A stretch of DNA of 64,000 bases from Guillardia theta CCMP2712 (GCF_000315625.1 NW_005434649.1:562968-626967); one strand, 5' to 3'; positions 44,170 to 55,516 are shown, numbered from the stretch's first letter. Notes: generated by a model from the letters alone, not told the origin. Made by a program: numbers and translations.

Positions 44170-45963
44170 ATGGCTTTTGGCAAGTTGTCAGGGAAGGGGC
44201 ATTCAGAGTGGAACTACCGGCCTGTCATCCTCTCCATCCTGCTGGTGCTGATCTCGTTAGACCTGGCGTTGTCTCAAACGGTCTTCATCCACTGGGACGA
44301 GGTGTCTCGCGGCAACTATGAGCCAAGGTTGGAAGGGTTTGGTGAACCTCCCCAGCGGAAAAGGGAAGCAGCAGCTGCTTCTCACGCCCCGTCCCAGCAG
44401 GAAGTGCCGTCGTCCTCTCCCGTAGAGTACGTGACCAGTGATGTGGACGAGGACGTGAGCCCGTCGCTACAGGAGAAGAACTTCATCGATACCTGCAGCG
44501 CATCCAGACTGCGGGAAGTGGTGAAGCAGCTCAACATTCGCTGCCTGGCATGCAGCGACAAGTCGCACTTCAAGGACGCGATCACTGAGTTTGTGTCCTC
44601 CCTGTCGATCCGGAGCCTCAAGAACATGCTGGCGGAGAGGGGGAGGATGTGTATCAGGTGCAAGACCAGGGCGGACCTGCTCTCCTCTGTGTTGCAGGTG
44701 GTCCACCTTCCCGCGGCCAACGTCACGTTCCCCGTCATCGTCTCATTCGTGACTGTGCTCTTCCCCCGCGGGATCGCAGAGTTTGTCACGCAGGATGTCA
44801 AGGTCATCAGGCTACTCCGAGACCTCCAGTCCTCCAACAAGAAGTTCGCCGTCTCTTCCGGAACCAGGGTGGCGACGGTCGCCAAAGTGTTGAGCATACA
44901 GGACTTGTCAGAGGGGACGGTGAAGGCTAAGCTGAAGGGGGGGCAGAGGATAAAGATTAACCAGACGTGGACTGATGTGAAGAGTGACTTCACTTACATC
45001 AACGGGACGCTGTTCAGCGATGAGGCGATCAAGTCGACGAGGACGGACGAGATGAAGGAGCTCCACAAGCAGACGAGGAGAATTTTCTTCTCCCTCGATC
45101 ACGATGCTGCAGCTGACGCTCGTTCCTCGTCCATCGGGAACCCTCCGGCCGAGGCCGAGGGGCCGGAAGCCTTCCTCAACTGGCTGTGCATGGCACTGGC
45201 ATACAACGTGTTCTGGAGGAGTCAGACGAATCCTTTCACTATGGTGACCCGACAGGCCCTCCTGCAGTCCACCGACACCGTTGCCAAGATGACGACTGTG
45301 CGCGATATCCTCATTCGCCATAGCGAGAGTGCGTTATCCTCCTCCTCCTCCCCCTTCCCCTCTACCGTGTTCTTCCTACCCCTTTCTTCACCCCCCAGGG
45401 TCTCCTCCCCGAGTCTTCTCAACGCCCCTCCTAATAGTTCTGCAGGGCTACACACCCACGGCGAGGCTGCAGCTCACCAGGCGACCAGCGAGAAGAAACG
45501 TGAGGAGGGAAAAAGAAGTTCTGCTCCTCCCCACGCGCAGCAGAATCAGGACGGACCCAAGATGCCGAGACGTGTGGAGGAGCTGCTGACCGCGCTGGAG
45601 AAGCGAGGGCTTCCGTTGCGGGGCAGGAAGGACTCCAAGAGCTCTCTAGTGGAAGCGTTGAGGCAAGAGATGCGCGCAAGGGGCTTCGAGCTGAATGGAG
45701 GAGGAAGAGGAGGAGGAGGAGGAATCGAGAATCTGGAGGCTCTCTTGGAGGAAGCTCTGCGTACCATGGACATTGCACAAAGATTGAAACGTCAAGAGAT
45801 CAAGAAAGGAAGGAAGCACAGCGGGTTCAAGGCAGATCCAAGACATCGGATGGAAGAGGAGGACGAAGAGGAGGAGGATGGCAATCCTCTTCCTAGAGTG
45901 CAGGAGAAGAGGGAGAAGGCAGCAGTAGGGAGGCAGTTTGAGCCTCGGAAGAAGACCATATAA
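44170..45963 (+). CDS. Lon N-terminal-domain protein with MANF-like SAP repeats and membrane anchor
   Basis: A 597-codon frame from ATG 44170. Residues 18-36 are hydrophobic (signal peptide or anchor). Residues 110-175 hold two SAP-like helix units with CxxC pairs (LREVVKQLNIRCLACSDK and LKNMLAERGRMCIRCKTR), like the C-terminal domain of MANF/CDNF. Next comes a Lon substrate-binding-like domain: FPVIVSFVTVLFPRGIAEFV, GTRVATVAKVLS, VKAKLKGGQRIKI. A third SAP-like unit lies at about 470 (LLTALEKRGLPLRGRKD), followed by an acidic/basic tail. There is no AAA or protease domain. The stretch 45328-45446 (donor GTGCGT, pyrimidine-rich, acceptor TCTGCAG) is probably an unspliced intron read through. 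ER or plastid proteostasis is a guess. Confidence 0.7.
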   Translation: MAFGKLSGKGHSEWNYRPVILSILLVLISLDLALSQTVFIHWDEVSRGNYEPRLEGFGEPPQRKREAAAASHAPSQQEVPSSSPVEYVTSDVDEDVSPSLQEKNFIDTCSASRLREVVKQLNIRCLACSDKSHFKDAITEFVSSLSIRSLKNMLAERGRMCIRCKTRADLLSSVLQVVHLPAANVTFPVIVSFVTVLFPRGIAEFVTQDVKVIRLLRDLQSSNKKFAVSSGTRVATVAKVLSIQDLSEGTVKAKLKGGQRIKINQTWTDVKSDFTYINGTLFSDEAIKSTRTDEMKELHKQTRRIFFSLDHDAAADARSSSIGNPPAEAEGPEAFLNWLCMALAYNVFWRSQTNPFTMVTRQALLQSTDTVAKMTTVRDILIRHSESALSSSSSPFPSTVFFLPLSSPPRVSSPSLLNAPPNSSAGLHTHGEAAAHQATSEKKREEGKRSSAPPHAQQNQDGPKMPRRVEELLTALEKRGLPLRGRKDSKSSLVEALRQEMRARGFELNGGGRGGGGGIENLEALLEEALRTMDIAQRLKRQEIKKGRKHSGFKADPRHRMEEEDEEEEDGNPLPRVQEKREKAAVGRQFEPRKKTI

Positions 45964-45981
45964 ACCTTGCCCTCCCTTCCT

Positions 45982-46954
45982 TCAGATGATACGAAACACG
46001 CTACGAGGAACGTCCTCGAGGTCTTTCTCGCCCTCGTCCCACTCCTCCTCCATCTTTCCCTCCTTGGGCTTCTCGTGCAGCTTCCTCCTCCTTCGGATGA
46101 AGGCTCGGTAGAGGGTCCGACCGGATCCGCTGATGACGCTGACGTCCATCCTGTCTGGCCCGATCCTGTGCGCCATGAAGCCGTTCTCAATCGTTCCGAA
46201 GAGGCTCTCAGCCAGTGGCGTGTACTCCCCCTGGAGGGCCCCGGCCCCGGACACGAAGTAGTCGATCCCGTCGGACCTCAGGTGCTGCAGCGTGTGGTCA
46301 TGGCCGCATAGGTACGCATCCACCTTGTATCGTTCCAGCAGAGGCTTCACCACCTCCTGCAGCTCGGGAGTGTTCCCATGCTCTCCGCCAGAGAAGATGG
46401 GGTAGTGACCGGCCACCACGATCCAGTCCGCCTTACTGCTGTTGAGCGTGTGCTCGAGCCACTGCAGCTGGAGCTTCGCCATCACTCGCCGCTGCTCCGC
46501 CCAGCTCTCCCACTTCTTGAGGTCGTCGTTGGAGAGCTGACCCAGGCTCGCCTTCTCCCGCGCGATGTCGGCGGAGGAGCCCTCGGCGATGATGACGGTG
46601 TCGAGGAATACGAAGAGCGCGCTGAACGACCTCTGGGAGGAGGAGAGGAGCTTGCTGTACCAGTACCTCGGCAGGATCCACCTGCTCGGGCAGTGCTTGA
46701 AGACCTTGCAATCTCTGTCTTCTCTTGCAAAGTCAATCTGCGCCTCAGGGTTCCCGTAGTGGTCATGGTTGCCCAGGATGGCATACCAGGGCGTCCGCAG
46801 ACTTTCCTGCTGGAACCGATCCTCCCACACGGACTTCCAGAGAGGATCGTCAACCGACTGCACTCCCCGCCAGTAGAAGTTGTCCCCCAGCGCTAACACG
46901 AACTTGCTCGCGATGTTCTAGGATACCATCTGTCAGAAGTAGAGTAGGAGCAGG

Positions 46955-47005
<51 letters not shown>

Positions 47006-47180
47006 GGATACCAGCAAGAAGTATAAGAGAGGGACGAGAGGGATCTTGTAGTGCAGAAGGAAAGGAAATTCAATCACCTTTGCCGTTGTTGCCATGGCCT
47101 CAGAGACTTTGAGCTGGTGCTCGCTGCCATGATGGAACCCCTGCCCTCCACATTAGTGCAAAACGGTGCCGTCTTCCTCG

Positions 47181-47252
<72 letters not shown>

Positions 47253-47845
47253 ACTTTCTCCACTCATTCGCGCCCTCCGTACCTGCGGCGCAGCCTTTGG
47301 AACATTGCAGTTGTCAGGTCCACAACCCCAGTCACCGATGGTGACCTGTACCATGCCTCAGGACTCCTCTCAGCTTCCCCCCTCCCCGCCTCCACCCCCC
47401 CGGCTTTCTCCCCTCCTCCTCACCAACCTCCCTATCCCTCCTCCTCCTCCTCCTCAGACTCACGAAGGAGATGTCATCAGGGGCCGATCGGATGTACACA
47501 TACGCAAGCAGAGCACCCACAGCGATCGCCACGATCCCACCCAGCAGCGCACACATGAACCTGCGGAATCTCTTGGCCATACGGACGGCTACGAGGAGTC
47601 AGCGCATCAGCTACCCAGCTTCTCCCCACCTGTGCTCGGGATGTTGTCCTCTGGATCCTCCTCGCCCTCAGCCTTGCGCATGACGTTGTCATACTCGTCC
47701 TCGTCGTCGACTGCTCCATAGTTCTTCCCGTAGTTGGCAGGCCTCCCTGATCTGAACCAGCGTCACCACGCGCCCGGCAGTCAGCAACGAGCTACTTTCT
47801 CAGCCACGAGCGCAGCCGCTTGTCCGCCGCTTCAACCTCGGACAT
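45982..47845 (-). CDS. ACP5: Purple (tartrate-resistant) acid phosphatase, type II membrane form
   Basis: Binuclear-metal phosphatase of the ACP5/PAP family. Six exons close in phase: 47796-47845, 47630-47751, 47464-47588, 47283-47345, 47078-47140 and 45982-46917, giving 452 residues. All five metal motifs are present: TIGDWGCG, LALGDNFYWRGV, LGNHDHYGNP, AGHYPIFSGG and CGHDHTLQ. Unlike secreted ACP5, it has an acidic cytosolic N-terminus (SEVEAADKRLRSWLR) then RFRR and one TM helix (CALLGGIVAIAVGALLAYVY), so it is predicted type II anchored with the catalytic domain luminal. A basic tail of about 40 residues follows the enzyme. The gene is convergent with the Lon-N gene (18 bp between stops). 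Confidence 0.9.
46943..47006. repeat. GCAGGA hexanucleotide array in phosphatase intron
   Basis: About ten GGAGCA units on the plus strand inside intron 46918-47077. It is the reverse complement of the array in the neighbouring intron. Confidence 0.92.
47176..47251. repeat. CTCCTG hexanucleotide array in phosphatase intron
   Basis: About twelve CTCCTG units inside intron 47141-47282. Complementary to 46943-47006 across the 63-nt exon 47078-47140. Confidence 0.92.
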
Positions 47846-47921
47846 GGCAGGCGAGGCTCAAAGAAAGCCTGCGAGCTGATAGAGTTACCATAAGCCACAG
47901 ACAGGTCTGCGTCTGCTCTAT

Positions 47922-47953
<32 letters not shown>

Positions 47954-48522
47954 AGAGGAGGAGGAGGCAGTGGCGGAGGGAAGGGAGGAGGACCAGGAGG
48001 GCTGTAGAGGTTGAGGCGGAGCATTTCGTCCAGGATTCGATGGGAACAAGGAAGGCAAGAACCAGCAAGCATTACATGACAATCAAGACATGAGAGAGAT
48101 AACGTTGCAGAAAGGTCTGCAAGGAAGGAGAAGTGGAAGTACGGGATGAGGAGACCCTGATAATCGGAGGGAGTCGCCGCCGCCACCACCACATCATCAT
48201 CATCATGGTCATCATCATCATCATCATGCTCCTCCTCCTCCTCCTCCTCCTCCTCCTTCTCATGCTACTGCTGCTGGTGCATGCCCCCCCGACCCTTCGC
48301 CTCCCATGCTCTCCTTCAAGTTTCCTCCCCGCTCATCGTCATCATCTTTGTCCTGTTCGTCGTAGGTTTCTCTGAGGCGAGCTTGATATGCGGAGGACGG
48401 AACATGCACAGGCATGATGCACAGGGCGCAAAAGACGGGGAGGGAGCAGGGAGCCAGCGAGAGGAAGAAGGAAGAGGAACGAGGACGGAGACGACAGGCA
48501 AAGTAGATCGAGGCCGTAAGGT
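47846..48522. other. Intergenic with GAGGAA, CAT and CCT tracts
   Basis: Upstream of the phosphatase start. GAGGAAGAGG at 47922-47990 and CAT/CCT tracts at 48189-48264 dominate; no gene supported. Confidence 0.6.
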
Positions 48523-48808
48523 CGGCATGAGAGGGTCAGTTTACTCAAGCATATTCTACAAGTTGGCATGAGAGGGTCAGTTTACTCAAGCATATTCTAC
48601 AAGTTGGCATGAGAGGGTCAGTTTACTCAAGCATATTCTACAAGTCGGCATGAGAGGGTCAGTTTACTCAAGCATATTCTACAAGTTGGCATGAGAGGGT
48701 CAGTTTACTCAAGCATATTCTACAAGTCGGCATGAGAGGGTCAGTTTACTCAAGCATATTCTACAAGTCGGCATGAGAGGGTCAGTTTACTCAAGCATAT
48801 TCTACAAG
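48523..48808. repeat. 41-bp tandem repeat, seven units
   Basis: Units start at 48523, 48564, 48605, 48646, 48687, 48728 and 48769. They begin (C/T)GGCATGAGAGGGTCAGTT and end CAAGCATATTCTACAAGT. Units differ only at the first base (C,T,T,C,T,C,C). It lies 90 bp beyond the aminotransferase stop. 41 is not a multiple of three, so it is not a coding repeat. Confidence 0.95.
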
Positions 48809-48899
48809 GGAAATGCAAGTCTAGCACAAGAGAAAAAACTGGACATGCTGGAAAATTTTCAAGCTGATCTTGTGGGACAGCATGCGATCTCGGCATGCT

Positions 48900-50348
48900 C
48901 TAAACCGCTCTGCTTCTTCGCTCGTCACCGAGGAAGGCCTCCTTCCACGCGTCGATGAGATACTCTGTCGTCTCCTCATCCCTCACTGCGATTCGCACGT
49001 AGGTGGGGAGCTTGTAGCCTGGCTTTCCCCATCGCACAGGAGTGCCATGCTGGAGAGACCAAGTCAGAGGAGAGCACAAGTCACTTCCTCTCTTCACGAG
49101 GGCAGACCTGCTTCGCGACTTCCACAGCCTTGGCAGCAACAAGCTCATCCCCGGTGTCGATCCAGACCCATGAAAGGAAGGGCTCGCCTGACGCACCACG
49201 TTACTCACAGGGATCACCGCTCGTCCGCCTACCGATGCACTGCCATGAAGGGAAGTACTTATTCAGCTCCTTCACCACATTCTTGCGCCACAAGGCGGTG
49301 TTCCTCCAGGTGGTCCTGGAGGAAACGTTAGGCCCAACAAGGCAAGGCAGGGCGGGTGCTCACTCGAGGTATTCCTGGTCCTTGACAGCAGCAGAGAGAA
49401 ACGCTAGGGCAACGCAGTTGACAGACCAAGGAACTTGCTTCGCTTTGATCATTTCCATGTGCCCCGCTGTTGGAGCAATCACGCTCCCCAGGCGCACCCC
49501 CGTGCATGCCCAGATCTTAGTCCAGCTGTGCATGACGAACACCTCGACGCCCTTCTCGATGCTCATCGCCTGCCTCCACTTGCCTTGGCTGACGAGACTA
49601 TCTTCCCTCCAGTGTGGCCCCACCCATGGCTGCATGCTCTCGTCCACGATGACAACCGAACCAGCCTTGCAGTTGTTCTCGATGTAAGCCTTGAGCTCTT
49701 CGACCTTCATGTAGTCTCCCGTTGGATTCGTTGGGTTCACCATGCACAGAAGGTTCGCAGAGTTGTCATTGGCCGCAACACGATAAAATCCAGCCGCCTG
49801 AGCAAACGTCCATCAGGCAACCCACCAACGAGGAGGGCTGGCCGTTTCCGGATCCTCACCTCTGACGATCGCTTGTACTCCTCGTACTGAGCCATGGTCG
49901 GGCCAGGACGCCATGCTCCAACAACAGCACAAGAGCGGACGACGAGGTCGATCAGCTCCGACGCCCCGTTGCCCAGCTGCAAACAATTCTTGTACAGGTC
50001 GGCTTCCTCGCCCCATAGAAACTCGGCAAGGTGTGAGAGGTGGGGCTCGAAGTTGGCGGGGGGATAATGGTCGATGCTTTCAACCTGCGAACGAGACGTC
50101 AGCTTGATTGATCTTCAGCTTCACTACACTTACAGCTGCCTTGGCTGCTGCCAGAGCCTTTTCTGGCGGTCCCATACCATTGGTAGTGACGGAAAAATCT
50201 TCAATGAAATTCTTGCATTGCCTCCACTCCTTGAGTCGAAACAGTCAGATACTCAAGCAGCAGCACCGCGACTTACTTGTCCTCCATGTGGTGTAGTCAC
50301 ACCATCATCAGCTACTTGTGTCTCCACAACCATTCCAACAGCAGACAT
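48900..50348 (-). CDS. PLP-dependent aminotransferase, class I/II (HisC-like)
   Basis: Seven exons with every phase closing: 50277-50348, 50134-50229, 49860-50084, 49364-49797, 49233-49315, 49108-49187, 48900-49049; 379 residues. Fold-type I landmarks are LQLGNGASELIDLVVRS (substrate loop), VNPTNPTGDY, VIVDESMQPW (Asp holding the PLP ring nitrogen), HSWTKIWACTGVRLG (Schiff-base Lys, phosphate Arg) and YKLPTYVRIAVRD (carboxylate Arg). This pattern fits histidinol-phosphate, CobD-like or related aminotransferases; the substrate cannot be told from sequence alone. The N-terminus (MSAVGMVVETQVADDG) is not a leader, so a cytosolic location is likely. Confidence 0.88.
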
Positions 50349-51963
50349 CTACAGGTCCAGGGTAAGTTCAACTTTGTCCTGCCTCCATCAGGCATGCCAG
50401 TGTGAGAGAGTCTCTGATAGGGACAAGATGGAGCTGGATCAAATCATCTTATACCACTGGAATTCTAAGCCATCCTCCCTCGAGGACAATAAAATGAACT
50501 GAAGTCACTGAATGGAGACTATTCAAAAATCCTTCTAAATCCTCAAGGCTTGCAGGCATATTCATGGCAACTACATGAGCTCTCAAACGATATTACTCTT
50601 GATAGCACTGTCTCTCGTTGTGGGAAGTATCGAAATCTGGCTGAGATCCTGCCTGCCTCTCCTCTTCTTCTTCCAGCTGCTCCGCATCCCTCCATTCGCT
50701 GTCCGCATTCTCCGATCTCCAATCCACCACCCCCACCTCCATGTGATTTTGTATTCCTACCCCCACCCCACCCCGACCCCACCCCGACCCAGAAAAGGTT
50801 GTACTCTACGGGATTTCAAGTTTTGTGCTGACGCAGAGGACCCTCCATAATGCAGTCAAGGATAGGGGTGTGGGTAGATTGGTCCTCCACCCACCCTGAA
50901 AATGAACTTTAGACCGAATGGAACAAAAAATTAAATAAATTCTTGATATTTCAAATTAGAGTACATACTTTCAAGAAGTCATCCGATTTTTGTGGACAAA
51001 ATCTGAGATACCCCACTGGCGAGAACACACACTTCACAACCTATGGTTATAAGAAATGACCCTTACCTACTCAAATTACGATCGAGAAGGGGGTGATAAC
51101 AGGGGAAAAATTATATCTTATAGATATTATGTATAATTGCAAGACCACCCCACCATGGGAACCACCCAGAAGTCCGTCTTCACCACCCACCCCCCGTTAG
51201 AACTCATGACCGCTGCAGTCATCAGACTGAACCACCGGTAGTTGGACCTCCCCCACCCGCACGAGCCTGTTGCACTCCCCATCCCCGTGCGGCCTAAAAC
51301 CAATTGTTGATTGATTAAACTATTTTAGTTGGGACCCAATTTTCGGAGATTAAATCTAGTTTTAGAAAAATTGCTACTAATTACAGTACCATGTAATACA
51401 TTTATTACTCTAAAATATCAAAGGGATTCGTTTTCATGCCAATGATTCCACCTGGTCCCAATGGTCCACCACCCCCACCCCCCCCCGTGGTTCTTCCATG
51501 TGCAAATGACGACCCTGGTCCCCCCCTGGATGAGCTGTTAACCCAGTACCCCTACCCCATCTCTTCATTTTAACCCCTTGATTCCCCTCATTTTACCCCT
51601 TGCTTTCACTTTACCCCACCACCCCATCATTAGAGGTCGCACCCAGACCTGGAATACCCTTGCGGATACTTTCACGGATACTTTCGCGGATACTTTCGCG
51701 GATACTTTCACAGATACTTTCGCGGATACTTTCACGGATACTTTGGGGGATGCTTGTTGGGGCGCAATGGTGGATCGGGCGATAGGGTGATAGGAGGGGG
51801 AGGAGCAGGTGAGGTTGCTAGCGAAGGAAGAGAAGCAGGAGGATGGAGGGGGAGGATAGAGGAGTAGCAGATGAAGGAAGGAGATAGGTCAAAGTGTTTG
51901 AGAGATAGAAATTCTTCCTCGTCCCATTCCTCCATCACCTCACAGGGTCCGATAGAGCTTGCC
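50349..51963. other. Intergenic with TACCCC/ACCCCACC tracts
   Basis: No exon supported. 50740-50900 and 51130-51560 are rich in CCCACCCC and TACCCC; 50920-51000 and 51300-51420 are AT-rich. A 12-bp tandem repeat is listed separately. Confidence 0.5.
51655..51746. repeat. 12-bp tandem repeat GATACTTTCRCG
   Basis: About seven units of GGATACTTTC(G/A)C ending in GATACTTTGGGG. In frame it would read ADTFTDTF, but no gene context exists. Confidence 0.92.
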
Positions 51964-53046
51964 ATGTCCAAGGCCGTGCTGGAACTGAACTCGCTGGAGC
52001 GTCTCGAGGAGATGGTCAGTCGCTCCCAGCCGTTTGTCGTGAGATCCGAGAAGACGCTCATGGCATGGCCTGCATGTCGGAAGTGGGTGGGGGGTGATGG
52101 TACCTTGTACCTCACTGAACGATGTGGTGAGGTGGTAGTGGACGTAGCTGTGTCAGACGATCTTAAGTTCTCGGGAGACGTTCGACATGCTCAGACCGTC
52201 TCGATCCCTTTCAAATCCTTCTTGGAGCATGAGGGCGACCCCAACGTCTACCTAGCGCAATGCCCGCTGTCTTCCTCCAGCGCAGACGCTCCTTCCGGGC
52301 TGGCGGCGTTGCTGGGTGACATCAAGGTTCCCGCGAGCCTCGGAGGAGAGTGCGGTCGACTATGCTCCATCAACCTCTGGATGAATCGTTCAAGGCCCGT
52401 GCGGTCGACCCTCCACTACGATGCACACAACAATCTGCTGTGCTGCCTGAGCGGGACCAAGGAGGTCACGCTTCTTCCTCCCGATCATCAGCTCTGCATG
52501 GGGACCCTGCACTCCGTGTACGTGACAGGCTGCAACCACTCGACGGTATTGCTGGACGACGAGACGTGGCAGGAGATGATAGCAGAGGGGAACTACATGA
52601 AGGCGAGGATCGGAGCAGGGGACTGCCTGTTCCTCCCTGAGGGATGGATGCATCAGGTGGGGGTTGCGCTTCCATTCGAGGGGATGAGGATGTGACTCAG
52701 GTTGACTCCTCGGAGTGGACAACTGCTGTGAACATGTGGTGGCCAGGCAAGGTGAGGAGGAGGAGGAGGAGGAGGAGGAGGAGGAGGAGGAGGAGGAGGA
52801 GGAGGAGGAGGAGGAGGAGGAGGAGGAGGAGGCNNNNNNNNNNNNNNNNNNNNNNNNNNNNNNNNNNNNNNNNNNNNNNNNNNNNNNNNNNNNNNNNNNN
52901 NNNNNNNNNNNNNNNNNNNNNNNNNNNNNNNNNAACCAGTTCGCCAGGAGGAGGAGGAGGAGGAGGAGGAGGAGGAAAACAAGGAAGACAAGAAGTTTCA
53001 AAACGTTTTTCACCTCGCGGGTCTTGAGGAACTTATCGGAGGGTGA
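51964..53046 (+). CDS. JmjC/cupin-type oxygenase, interrupted by assembly gap
   Basis: The first large exon starts MSKAVLELNSLERLEEMV (ATG 51964, after an acceptor-like CTCACAG; an upstream exon is possible). It carries the double-stranded beta-helix core: INLWMNRS, STLHYDAHNNLLCCLSGTK (HxD iron motif, then the canonical NL-C-L-G-K strand), VTLLPPDH, and GDCLFLPEGWMHQ with the distal His. The exon ends CAG|GTGGGG. The next exon (about 52703-52751) reads VDSSEWTTAVNMWWPGK, the usual end of JmjC hydroxylases such as the JMJD7/HSPBAP1 group. The following intron is a GGA array with a gap (N 52834-52933). A terminal exon reading KKFQNVFHLAGLEELIGG ends at 53046. 2-oxoglutarate/Fe hydroxylase; substrate unknown. 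Confidence 0.8.
52753..52974. repeat. GGA trinucleotide array with gap
   Basis: GGA units on both sides of a 100-N run (52834-52933); true length unknown. Inside an intron of the JmjC gene. Confidence 0.92.
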
Positions 53047-53202
53047 AGTCTGACTTCTCCTACTCTTAGCAGCTGAAAAAATTCCTGAAACCCAAAATTT
53101 CAACAGCCTCCCTCCCCATCCCCTCAACTGAATCTTCAAATCCCCCACCACCACAAGCAGCCGCTCATCGACCGACATGACCATCACCAGTCCCTTTCCC
53201 CC

Positions 53203-53276
53203 TCTCTCCCCTCCTCCTTCCCCTCCTCCTTCCCCTCCTCCTTCCCCTCCTCCTTCCCCTCCTCCTTCCCCTCCTC
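53203..53276. repeat. CTCCTCCTTCCC 12-bp tandem repeat
   Basis: About six copies, pyrimidine-only on the plus strand, near the 3' end of the coiled-coil gene. Confidence 0.9.
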
Positions 53277-53344
53277 TTCGTCAACTTGCCTGGTGTGGAT
53301 GGGTACGCGTCTCTGGTCTGCAGCAGCTCTCGTTCAGGCAGGCT

Positions 53345-55516
53345 GCTCGAACTCTGGACCATCTTCTCCTCCCCCATCACATCCCCGCTGTTGTTGAGCA
53401 GATAGGAGATCAGGCCTGACAAGCAATGAGAAAAGCTCTCTTCCTCCAACTTTCTCCTTTTTCTTCCCTTCTCCATTCCTCTTCGTCTTTCTGCTTCTCC
53501 TCCTTCTCCTCCTTCTCCTCCTCAATACTGATCCTTACCCAGAATCTTGTTATCGTTGGATGCTCTCTTCTCCCTTCACTTCAGGTCAGCGAATCGCAAC
53601 GAAGAGCAGGAGAACAAGAGAGCAAGGCATTCGCGCATGTGCCGCTCAACTCACACATCGCTCCTTGCGCTCTCGGTGAACTCAAGAGCTTGGATGAGTG
53701 CGTTCCTGCTTCTCACTCAAACGAGTTGCAATTTGACAAGTAATCCCTCAATGATCTAGTGCCCTCCTTCTTTTCCGTCCACTGCTCCTTCTCCCCCGCC
53801 CCCCTCTCTTTCTCTTCTTCATTCTTGTTCAACAGATCTTCCCTCATCCTCCTCCCTCACCTCAATTTCTCTACTTCCTTTCGGAGACCTCCAGCCTGTT
53901 GAGATCTGAGTCGATCGAAAGAAAGGAGAGGACGCTACCTCTGCTGCCTGCGTTGTTGCCTCATCGAGCTTCTGTCTAGCCACTGAATGGGTCCGCTGAT
54001 GCAATGAAGAAGGTGAGGAAGAGCTGAGAGATGTGAAATGGAGATGAAAAGGAAAGAGAGCATGACCATACGAAGGAGGAGGAGGAAGAGGGGGGGGGGC
54101 GAAGCAACATATCGGCACTTAGCTAGTCCTCACCTTGAGCTGCTCATAGTTTTCTTCGACGGCCCTCAAACTCTTTTGCAGCTGTCAAACTTATCAGAAA
54201 AATGGAGAGAGGAACGTGGGCAGGAGCAGAACACTATGATAGAGTAGACAGCAGGTAGGTTAAAGGAGGTAAGGGATCGAGTAAGGGAGATAAAATGACC
54301 TCCTCAAAACGAACATCAGCCTGTTGTTTCTCAGAACGTAGCTCTTGGATAGTCTTGGAGGACTACGAAGACATTTCAGATGAGAATTGAGGAGAGAAAG
54401 TGGGAAGGATTGCTTCTGTGAAAGAAAGAAATATGACCATGCAGATGCTGGATCCAATAGAAGATGATAGAAGGAGTGGAGAGGAAGAAGAAGTGAATGC
54501 CAGAGGGAGCTAAAGGATTACCTCTTTTTCCTTCTCATTCGCTTCCTTCTGCATTTTCTGGCTTATCGCGTAAGAGATAAAAGCTCGCATTTATGTTCTA
54601 CTTCATTTGTCTCTTCGAGCTCTCTGCAGAAATCTTCCAGTTCTTGACATCGAGCAATCAACTTCTGCAGAAACAAGTTGGACAAGGAAACAACAAGACC
54701 AAGCTGAGTCAACAAAGGGTAGAATCTGCAGAACCTGGTTGTTATTTTGCAGACGAACAAGGTACTCGTTGAGTCGCTGTTTCTCAGACTGAAAGGACAT
54801 AAATATTACGATACCATCAATGATTGTCAGAGTCAGACAAGATCCCTTCAGTGAGATCTAGAAACAAGCATTGTCGACTACTCGCCTGCTCGTTAGAATC
54901 CGACGCAGACAATTTCTGTTCCCAAGTCTGAAGATTGTGACATGTTACATGGAGATGGGGATAGGCAATGAGACGAACCTTGAGCAGAACAATCTCTTCC
55001 TGCTGCCTCTTGATAGTCTCTTCCTTCTCCCGCACGCTTCCTTTTGTCTGAGCAATGAAGAATTAATAGATGAGCCGAAGACTCTGAGGAAGAGCGAGGA
55101 TGAGGGAGCTTTAAATACGAGTTGTATAGGATGAAAAGAAAGAACATGATTAAGGAGCTTGATATTTCCGACCTCGTTCAAATCTGCAGAAAGAGAAGAC
55201 GCCGTCTGTGTCATTTCTTCCATCTGCAAACGATGGTGAGGAGAACGAAATTGCTACATGGGAGGAGTAGAGGGCAAGAGTAAGATCGGTTGAGATGAAA
55301 GCAGGCGATCACAGATGACAGCAGGCGATCATAGAATGTGAAGGGAAAGGAAAGTAAGTTCAAAGAAGTCTTAGTAACAAGCAAGGATTGATGAAGGGGA
55401 AGGAGAACACTTGAAGTTGCGGACCTTTTGGTAAGCCTCCTCAAGGGCGTCCCTTAGCGTCGAGATTTCATCCTGCAACGACCGATCAAGAATTTGAACA
55501 AAATCAAGATCAAATA

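Noticed and set aside
48523-48808. CRISPR array
   Set aside because: The 41-bp units are directly abutting with no variable spacers, and the genome is eukaryotic.
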